64,000 nt of DNA, taken from Dryocosmus kuriphilus (taxonomy: Eukaryota > Arthropoda > Insecta > Hymenoptera > Cynipidae). The stretch spans positions 115,473,209 to 115,537,208 of the forward strand of contig CM076194.1 of NCBI GenBank assembly GCA_038277395.1. The letters run 5' to 3'. A program made the translations under genes and the position numbers. This document shows, one piece after another, positions 57,301 through 64,000 of the stretch (position 1 is the stretch's first letter; each line of letters begins with the position of its first letter). The notes beneath the pieces are model-generated. The model saw nothing but the letters and a program-made list of their open reading frames with translations. It did no database searches and was not told where the DNA came from.

Positions 57301-57676
57301 TGATGCACAAACTGTCATCAAGTCTGCATTAAGAGGTGCACGCAATGCTGTAAAAAGAGCTGGTGGAAAGAGGAAAATTAATAAGCCTCGTATTCTACCT
57401 GTTCCAACTAAGGTGGGTGGTTTTCTACCCTTTCTAATGCCCATTTTTGCGGGTCTAAGTGCAACTGGAGCACTAGCAGGTGGAGCGGCTGGTATAGCAA
57501 AAGCTGTGAATGATGCAAATTCTGCAAAACATCAACTTACAGAGAATGAACGTCATAATGAAACGATGGAAGCCATTGCTTTGGGGAAAGGTCTTTATTT
57601 AAAACCATATAAACAAGGACTAGGACTTCAGCTCAAAGGGGCAGGATTTAAATGCAAGTCAAAAAACTTAAAGTGA
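57287..57676 (+). CDS. Hydrophobic minor virion protein, open
   Basis: 129 codons from ATG 57287. A basic N-terminus, then PRILPVP and a long hydrophobic Gly/Ala-rich segment (FLPFLMPIFAGLSATGALAG...), then a charged helix and MEAIALGKGLYLKPYKQGLG. Such a protein stands between PLA2 and protease in insect Polintons. The hydrophobic helix suggests membrane interaction; exact role unknown. It overlaps both neighbours (14 and 25 bases), typical of tight viral gene packing. Confidence 0.6.
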   Translation: MISGNDAQTVIKSALRGARNAVKRAGGKRKINKPRILPVPTKVGGFLPFLMPIFAGLSATGALAGGAAGIAKAVNDANSAKHQLTENERHNETMEAIALGKGLYLKPYKQGLGLQLKGAGFKCKSKNLK

Positions 57677-57999
57677 AGCTACCTCATCGAGCATTGACTG
57701 ATGCAGATTTACTTAAATTCGCGAAATCTTTAAAGATACCACATTTTCGAGGTGTTTTTATGCGAAATGGATTGCCAGAAGGTGGATCACGTAAATATGA
57801 AAGTGCTATTGTTAACCTTGATGATAGAAAAGGACCAGGAACACACTGGTGTGCCTATAAAAAGATTAACAATAAAGTAATTTATTTTGATAGCTTTGGT
57901 AATCTTCGACCACCTTTGGATCTCTTTAAGTACCTCAGTGTTGATAGCATAATGTATAATTATAACAGATATCAAAATTATGATACATTCGTTTTTTGA
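57652..57999 (+). pseudogene. Adenain-like cysteine protease, C-terminus lost
   Basis: The ATG at 57652 starts a 115-codon frame. GTHWCAYKK carries the catalytic His, and YFDSFGNLRPP the acidic partner. The ORF stops right after NYDTFVF, before the part that should hold the catalytic Cys, and I could not find that part downstream. The family matures capsid proteins. This copy should be inactive. Confidence 0.75.
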
Positions 58000-58053
58000 C
58001 ATTATATTTACAATTTCTGTGTAATCAATTAAAATCTAAAAGTATGTATAATC

Positions 58054-58088
58054 TATATAAGTGTTGAAATATGTAATATCAAGTCAGT
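58054..58088 (+). promoter_or_regulatory. TATA/initiator promoter of the minor capsid gene
   Basis: TATATAAG at 58054, TCAGT with A at 58086, spacing 32; ATG at 58107. Confidence 0.7.
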
Positions 58089-58106
58089 GTAAGGCTAGCC
58101 ATCGAC

Positions 58107-58794
58107 ATGAATGATTCATTGACACTAACATTATCGGGAACTTCTTCAATTCTGGAGACGAACTATTTTCCACCGATTGAATTGTCTCCTTACAAAAGTT
58201 ATGCACTCGGTCTTGTTGAATTTCTAACCTTTAATTCAATTCCAAACGTGGATGTTGGTCAAAATAAATTTTATGTGAATAATAAAGAGTACACTATACC
58301 TACGGGTAGTTATGAGATAAATGACATACAACGCTATCTGCAGAATGTTTTAGCAACTGAGGGTATTCAAATTCATCAAGCCAAATAATAATACTCTGAA
58401 AAGTGAAATTGATTGCAATCGAGATATAAATTTTGAATCTGAAGATTCTATTGGACGTTTGCTGGGATTTTCTCCACGCAGACTAGAAGCTAAAAAGCTT
58501 AATAAATCTGATCAACCGGTATCAATCATAAAAGTGAATGCTCTCAGAGTTGAGTGCAGTATAACTACAGGTGCATATATTAATGGACAAAAAGTACATA
58601 CTATTCACGAATTTTTTCCTGTAGTATCACCTTGTTATAAGATAGTGGAAGTACCTTCTCATTTCATTTACTTACCAGTCGCCGTATAGTCAATAGATCA
58701 TATACAGCTTCGTATAGTTGATCAAGCCGGACATTTGGTTAATTTTCGTGAAGAAGTTATAACAATTAGATTACACATCAAGTCTCTGAAATAA
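58107..58794 (+). pseudogene. Minor capsid (penton-like) protein, frameshifted
   Basis: Begins at ATG 58107 (MNDSLTLTLSG, then SYALGLVEFLTFNSIPNV). The frame breaks near 58,385, resumes near 58,400 and holds GRLLGFSPRRLEA and SVITTGAYING-like residues. An in-frame TAG at 58687-58689 is followed by family-like residues (DHIQLRIVDQAGHLVNF) to TAA 58792-58794. A single jelly-roll vertex protein in the family. Confidence 0.7.
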
Positions 58795-58799
58795 TAATA

Positions 58800-58961
58800 A
58801 TGGGTATTGTTTTCAATAAGAAGGTTGGTTTTGGCTATAATAAAGTAGCACCATGTAACAAGCTAATCAGTCAACAAAGAGCAGTCAAAGGGCTAACACC
58901 TCAAAACGTGCTATTCCTGAAAAATCAAGGCCTGGAAGTCAGAAGACGAAGACGAGAATAA
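58800..58961 (+). CDS. Small basic protein, open
   Basis: 53 codons from ATG 58800 to TAA 58959-58961: MGIVFNKKVGFGY near the start, then GLTPQNVLFLKNQGLEV and an Arg run at the end. It lies 5 bases after the penton stop and before the major capsid gene. A short basic ORF with an LTP..FL..LG-like segment is common at this place in insect Polintons. Possibly DNA-associated; unproven. Confidence 0.5.
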   Translation: MGIVFNKKVGFGYNKVAPCNKLISQQRAVKGLTPQNVLFLKNQGLEVRRRRRE

Positions 58962-59027
58962 AGAAATTCAAGGTTTTTTGCACCTGCATTTGTATTTTTT
59001 TTGTTTATCGACGTTTAATTGTTTGCT

Positions 59028-60245
59028 ATGGAAGAGAGAATTTTAAACATTCAAACACCAATCATCTTTGATAAATCAATTGCTCACTGCGAAGTCCATG
59101 CACATAAGCCTTATGCCTCATCAACTTTCAATAACAGTGATGAAATTCGAATTGCTGTGCAAAACAAAGATCACTGTCTCCTACCAAGCAAAAGTTCACT
59201 TCACGTACACGGAAGATTGGTGAGGATTGATGTAACACCAGTGACTACTACAGTGTTAGTTTCTAATGCCATCTGTCATTTGTTTGAAGAAGCAAGATAT
59301 GAAATCAACGCAATAGAAATTGATAGAAACATAAATGTTGGGCTCTCACTAGCCTTATGAAAAATTATATATCTTTAAATCCCAGCCAATCACGTTACAT
59401 TGAAAATACTGGTTGGCTTGAAATAAATAATAATGACCAATCATTAAACAACGCTACAGGTTATTTTGATGTTATTTTGCATGATCTTTGGCTTTGCTGA
59501 AGATTATCACAAAGTCATTGTCAATGCTAAGCATTAACTTATTTTAACAAGATCAAAAAGTGATGCAAATGCCATCTTGCAAACAGCTCCCAATGAGCAG
59601 TATAAAATTGAAATTAATAAAGTTGAGTGGCTATTACCCAGCCTTGGATTATCAGATTCACGAAAATTTCAGTTGCTAAAATACATTGAAAAAGATCCGT
59701 TTATTCCAATCAGTTTTCGATATTGGGAATTGTATGAATATCCTCTACTTCCAACTACTTCAAATCATGTTTGGACTGTAAAAACATCAGCACAATTGGA
59801 AAAACCGAGATTTGTTATACTAGGTTTCCAAACAAACAGAAAAAATAATACTAATATACACTCTACTCACTTTGATCATTGTAATCTAACTAATGCAAAA
59901 CTATTTTTGAACGATCAGTGTTATCCTTATGGTAATTTAAATCTCAATATTAATAAAAATCAGTATGCTCTACTTTATGAAATGTACACAAACTTTCAAG
60001 ATAATTACTATGGCAAGGAATCTCAACCATTGTTATCGAGAGGGGAATTTATAGAGCATGCGCCTCTAATTGTTATTGATTGTTCTAAACAAAATGAGTC
60101 ACTGAAATATGGACCAGTTGATGTTCGTCTAGAATTTCAAACTAGTGAAAATTCTCCGGCTCAAACTTCAGCATATTGCTTAATTTTACATGATCGTATA
60201 ATTGAATATAAACCAATAAGTGGTGGCGTGAAAAAATTGGTATAA
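59028..60245 (+). pseudogene. Major capsid (hexon-like, double jelly-roll) protein, frameshifted
   Basis: ATG 59028 (MEERILNIQTP) opens a 111-codon frame to 59360 with YASSTFNNSDEIRI and LLPSKSSLHVHGRL. The frame then changes at least twice between 59,340 and 59,580, with a stop near 59,538, and the second large part runs to 60245 (SFRYWELYEYPLLPTTSNHV, FVILGFQTNRKNN, DHCNLTNAKLFLNDQCYP). The second part is clean over 222 codons. In the family this protein builds the icosahedral shell. Confidence 0.8.
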
Positions 60246-60284
60246 AAACTGTAACTAGGCTGAAATAGTTACGTTGAATTCATT

Positions 60285-60728
60285 ATGGAGTACGTTGTGG
60301 ACCTGCAGGGTTTCAAGTTACCTGTAAACAAATTTGTATTGAAAGAATTGGCTATATTACCAATCAATGATAATAATGGTGCTGTCACAAAGCCATATAC
60401 TTTTCTCTTTCAATCACCCTGCAAGTGGAACTGCGTCCCATTAGAATATAAGTCTATGAACATTTGGTTAGAGTACAATCACCTTGGAATACTCTGGAAT
60501 TCTGGTAATTTACCATATACTTTAATACCTGTAATCCTCGAGAACGTTTTGAGAGATGCAATAAAAATTTATGTTAAAGAATTAGAGAAAAAGAATTGGT
60601 TGAGGCAATTTGTAAAAATGTCAACTGAAATTGTTGATATGCTTGATTTGAACTGTCCATCGCTTTTAAGTTATAGAGATAAGAAAATCATATATATGCT
60701 TAATTATAGAATACTTACTTTTTTTTAA
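60285..60728 (+). CDS. Conserved Polinton-associated protein of unknown function, possibly C-terminally altered
   Basis: 147 codons from ATG 60285. The start MEYVVDLQGFKLPVNKFVLKE, followed by LFQSPCKWN and LEYNHLGILWNSG, is a pattern common in insect uncharacterised proteins linked to mobile elements; the VDLQGF beginning with an early Asp resembles RNase H/exonuclease-fold proteins, but that is only a guess. DLNCPSLLSY follows, after which the sequence becomes unlike the family and stops, so the C-terminus may be lost. A TATAAAA lies at 60241, but I see no initiator. Confidence 0.5.
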   Translation: MEYVVDLQGFKLPVNKFVLKELAILPINDNNGAVTKPYTFLFQSPCKWNCVPLEYKSMNIWLEYNHLGILWNSGNLPYTLIPVILENVLRDAIKIYVKELEKKNWLRQFVKMSTEIVDMLDLNCPSLLSYRDKKIIYMLNYRILTFF

Positions 60729-61234
60729 AAAGAATAATGTAATAATATTTTATTAAATAAAAAGAAATTGAAACGAAATTGGTCTTCTTCTTTTATCGAG
60801 TTTCTTTTCTTCCCATTATAATAATAGTAGCAGTAGTAGTAAAATAAGCAAGTTGATGCAGGTCAAGAAACAGTGTTGTTTCTCTTAAGAAAAAAGCCTT
60901 GACTTCTCTCTCAACTAGTTGAAACTCGAGAGCGTGATATCAGAAATGGATCAGGTTACATCTGATTGCTGCGCTAAGGAAAGAATGTCATGCATTGAAC
61001 TTTTAAGCAGATGAGTTGGAATTAAAGCCGACGAGTTTATTTGAAATTATTTTCAGGTCGCATTAAATAAAAAAGACAGCAATTTTAATTTTAATAATAA
61101 TAATAATCTTTTTTATTTTTTATTTTCAAACTGATTGTATTTTTTACAAAATTCTATTTTTGCCTACTTTACATACATATGAATTTAACTCTCATTCTTC
61201 CACTCACATTTTTTTCTTTTTACACACATACATA
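60729..61234. other. No recognisable gene
   Basis: AT-rich spacer with (AAT)n/(AGT)n runs at 60816-60842 and 61085-61105, ending at the mariner insertion. Confidence 0.5.
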
Positions 61235-62528
61235 CGAGGGTGGGCTGAAAAGTTTCCGATCTAACAATGATACAAGACATTTTTTCTTAATTTTATTTTT
61301 ATTTTTCTACATAGTCTCCTTGTAACTCTACACACTTCTCCCAGCGATGCTTCCATCTCTCTAACCCGTCCAAATAGTACTCAGCGTTTTTCTCTGCAAA
61401 ATAATTGTTCACGGAGGTGATTGCCTCCTCATTTGACGAAAACCTTTGTCCTCCGAGGGCAGTTTTTAGATGAGGAAACAAAAGGAAGTCGCTTAGCGCT
61501 AAATATGGTGAGTAAGGCGGATGGTCAGGCAGTTCAAACTGTAATTCATGGATTTTCGCCATGGCGACCGCTGAGGTGTGAGACGGCGCGTTGTCTTGGT
61601 GAAACAGGATTTTCTTTTTCTGCAAATGTGGCAGTTTTTTGGAATTTCTGCCTTCAGCTTGTCAAGTAATGATGCGTAGTATACACCTGTAATGGTTTTT
61701 CCTTTTTGAAGATAATCGATTAAGATAACTCCACGACTATCCCAAAAAACAGTCGCCATCACTTTCCCAGCCGAAAAAAAAACAGTTTTTGCTTTTTTTG
61801 GAGCCGGTTCCCCCTTTGCAGTTCACTGTTTTGACTGTATTTTTGTTTCGGGCGTATAATGGTGTATTCAAGTTTCATCTACAGTAATTAATCGGCGCCA
61901 AAACTCGGATTTATTGCGCCTAAACTGCACCAAATGAACGTTGGAAATGTTCATTCGAACACGTTTTTGGTCTAACGTGAGCAAACGCGGCACCCAACGC
62001 GTGGACAGCTTTCTCATGCCTAAATCTTGATTTAATATGTGACAAACACGTTCTTTGGACATTTTCATAACCTCTGCTATCTCTCTTACCTTAATTCGGC
62101 GGTCGTCTAGCACCATTTGGTGAACTTTAGCGATGTTATCGTCAGTAGTTGCAGTTTTTGGACGTCCCGAACGTTCATCGTCTCCCAAGCTCTTACGTTC
62201 ACGTTTAAATTCAGCTGCCCAAAATTTCACTGTGGTAAATGATGGAGCATTATCCCCATACACAGTGTCCACCTCATCTTTGATTTGCGTAGGCGTATTG
62301 CCTTTCAAAAACAAATATCTAATGACAGCTCGATACTCAATTTTTTCCATTTTCACAAAAACACTCACATCGTCTCACTCAAACAACTGTCAACTAAAAA
62401 CTGCGCGTCCAAAGTGGCTGAAACTTTGGTGGGTAACTGTCAAAAGATGCACAACTACATTCACTAGCTTTCATTGACGAGTGCTGCTATCTTCATGCTG
62501 AGGTCGGAAACTTTTCAGACCACCCTCG
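61235..62528 (-). mobile_element. Full-length mariner element inserted in the Polinton
   Basis: Inverted termini CGAGGGTGGGCTGAAAAG and, at the right, the complement of CGAGGGTGGTCTGAAAAG, flanked by TA on both sides (61233-61234 and 62529-62530). Length 1294, normal for mariner. Confidence 0.95.
61299..62368 (-). pseudogene. Mariner transposase, broken
   Basis: The minus-strand frame begins near 62350 (MEKIEYRAVIRYLFLKGNTP; an ATG at 62368 is also in frame). The helix-turn-helix part includes SGRPKTATTDDNIAK and TRWVPRLLT. LITVDET, holding the first catalytic Asp, is followed at once by a stop (61868-61870). Later pieces: FWDSRGVILIDYLQKG, then after a frame change near 61,620 HQDNAPSHTS (second Asp) and PPYSPYLALSDFLLFPHL (third Asp, a D34D type). 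Not functional, though the inverted repeats are well preserved. Confidence 0.85.
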
Positions 62529-62621
62529 TATATACACTCTGCGCTTTGTCACCTCGCTCACTAGCTAGCTAACAATCTGAGATAAATACATATAAATTAC
62601 TGTACATATATATTTACATAA
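62529..62621. other. Spacer between mariner and PolB
   Basis: AT-rich; 3' flank of the PolB gene. Confidence 0.5.
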
Positions 62622-64000
62622 TTACTCATTATTTACTTCCATGGGTTCGTACGTTTTATTTTTATAACTCCATGGAAGAGTCCCAGTTTGACCGGGGATA
62701 AAAACACGCTTATCATCATAACAACTGAGTGCAATCTTGTCATGTTTAATAGACTGCACTTCATGTTTTCTACTTCGGATTAGATGTTGAGTTCGGATCA
62801 GGGTTTGGCAAGATATGAGAGAGTGCTTATAGTCCTCGAATGTTATTGTTCTTAAAGTAGAACCTTTTACACCTTTAGCTTTTTTTTTCTCCCCCTCTTC
62901 ACCCAAAACTTTGTATGCATATAATTTTGCCCTCAAACCAACAAATTCTGTTATTATTTTCCCACTAAGTTCATCCTTCATCAAACCCAATACTTTTTTA
63001 TTCAGAAGGCGTATTCCGTAAACATTATTTGGCGAATACTCCGAAGCATCAAATTTGTGTGAATCTCTTTTAATATAATCGTAAACGTTGGGAACTGCGA
63101 ATTGATATATTAAACTATCTGTGTCTGTATACAATAATTTTGCATCATTACCAAACGTGTTCTGAATGTAATTATAGTGGAAATCATAAATTATTATTTT
63201 TGATAGATCAAGAATCGTGAATCCTGTATAAATTGGTTTATTGAAATTAATTTTTGTTTTATCCATTTTCAATGATGACCATTTCTTCGCCGAATATGGT
63301 GCAGCTATTGGAAATTTGGTTTAGCGATTAAATTTTTCGCTCCATACCTACCCCTCCCATTTTGTTACAAGCCTTACATTTTTGTGCTTTCTCACATTTT
63401 CCATGGTTTTACCAAAAACAGAATTGTTCATTAATTTATAAAAATTGTTCTCAAATTAATTTTTTGATGCTTTCCTACAGTTTGTATTTAAGTCAATGTA
63501 ATCTTTTAACCATGGTTTTTGTTTGAATTGCAATACTCTATGGATTTTTGTCAGCTTCATTCCCAATGATAAATACTGTTTCAAATTTCTATAATGAATC
63601 ACATAATTTTTCTTTGGTAACAAATTTTATACTAACTTGGGGGTTGTAGATTTTAGGATGGGAGGTATGAAGTGTTCTGGACATAAAGGTAAGTCTTTAT
63701 GTAAATCATGGAGCTCCTCGGAATATTCTAGATCTGCCTCTAGAATATAACCTTCTGCTGAATCATCGGGAATATTGAAAAAGTTTGGTTCATTTTCAAA
63801 ATTTTCAAACCACTCAAAATCTTTATATGGTAAAAATTCACTCATAGCCGCGCCATATTGATTGTTAATATAAAAATTCATAATATACGATTCTGGTTCA
63901 TTTGGATTAAAATCTGAGCCCATAAATCTATTTTTGGCTTTGGCATATCTGTTTGAGCATTGGGAAACCCCGCCTCGAATTCCTTTTTCAATAAATAACA
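62622..64000 (-). pseudogene. polB: Protein-primed DNA polymerase B, C-terminal half, frameshifted, continues beyond the window
   Basis: The C-terminal frame (62622-63272) contains LLYTDTDSLIYQF, the motif C with two Asp, and GLMKDELSGKIITEFVGL. Upstream, around 63,410, NNSVFGKTMENVRK corresponds to motif B, in another frame. Further right, 63627-63923 holds MNFYINNQYGAAMSEFLPY at the motif A position, where Tyr stands in place of the expected Asp. Frame changes occur near 63,270, 63,340, 63,450 and 63,620. The role in the family is protein-primed replication of the linear genome. This copy cannot be active. Confidence 0.8.

Larger units (their letters stand above)
51500..64000. mobile_element. 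Polinton/Maverick (adintovirus-like) endogenous element, right end outside the window
   Basis: The gene set defines it: integrase with chromodomain, fibre-like protein, packaging ATPase, PLA2, hydrophobic virion protein, adenain-like protease, penton-like and hexon-like capsid proteins, and protein-primed PolB. Left minus-strand genes and right plus-strand genes diverge around 56.78 kb; PolB is on the minus strand at the far right. The left end is somewhere left of 51.6 kb; no terminal inverted repeat could be assigned. Most genes carry frameshifts, so this is a degraded genomic copy. Confidence 0.85.

Noticed and set aside
57045..57308. Minus-strand hydrophobic frame opposite the PLA2 gene
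   Set aside because: Antisense of the Lys/Ala-rich PLA2 C-terminus.

Overview
The window is eukaryotic, AT-rich, intron-bearing DNA crowded with nested transposable elements. It is almost certainly arthropod, most likely insect. The evidence is the set of element families (THAP/P-element-like, mariner, hAT, ISL2EU/Harbinger-like, Jockey-type LINE, Ty3/gypsy, Polinton/adintovirus-like) and repeated core promoters that pair a TATA box with the arthropod initiator TCAGT. A hymenopteran is plausible but unproven. I found no convincing single-copy host gene, rRNA, tRNA or CRISPR array. Nearly everything recognisable is mobile DNA at different stages of decay.

Layout. 1-4.6 kb: tail of one transposase, then copy 1 of a two-gene DNA transposon. 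Gene A is a spliced ORF, here broken. Gene B is a zinc-finger plus DDE-like transposase, here an uninterrupted 819-codon ORF. 7.4-11.0 kb: a complete ISL2EU/Harbinger-like transposon with ~240-bp inverted repeats and a frame break in its transposase. 12.1-15.5 kb: a 5'-truncated Jockey-type LINE with a poly(A) tail and a 13-bp target duplication, sitting in the promoter of an older GC-rich element that also carries poly-C tracts and a 41-bp tandem repeat. 16.3-19.9 kb: copy 2 of the A/B transposon, degenerate. 20.6-21.5 kb: foldback and hairpin sequences. 22.2-35.2 kb: copy 3 of the A/B transposon, split by a second, very purine-rich LINE (24.5-29.6 kb) and by a GC-rich LTR-like element (32.2-34.7 kb) that itself holds a hAT MITE. 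36.9-41.8 kb: THAP/P-element-like transposase gene with visible introns. 42.7-45.7 kb: Ty3/gypsy pol and a probable 3' LTR. 47.2-48.0 kb: mariner relic.

The right-hand part, about 51.5 kb to the window end, is a Polinton/Maverick (adintovirus-like) endogenous element. Its genes are: two unrecognised left-end genes; on the minus strand an integrase with chromodomain, a fibre-like protein, a small conserved protein, a DUF8207-like protein and the packaging ATPase; on the plus strand a phospholipase A2, a hydrophobic virion protein, an adenain-like protease, the minor capsid (penton), a small basic protein, the major capsid protein and a further conserved protein; then protein-primed PolB on the minus strand, running off the window. 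A mariner element is inserted between the last two. Most of its enzymes carry frameshifts or lost catalytic residues, so it is a fossil, but the PLA2, hydrophobic-protein and fibre ORFs remain open.

The most interesting signal is regulatory. Six start sites of the viral element show TATA-to-initiator spacing of 31-33 bp. Two are fused into one overlapping divergent promoter between the ATPase and PLA2 genes. The two left-end genes each also have a perfect three-unit heat-shock element 45-59 bp upstream of the TATA box.
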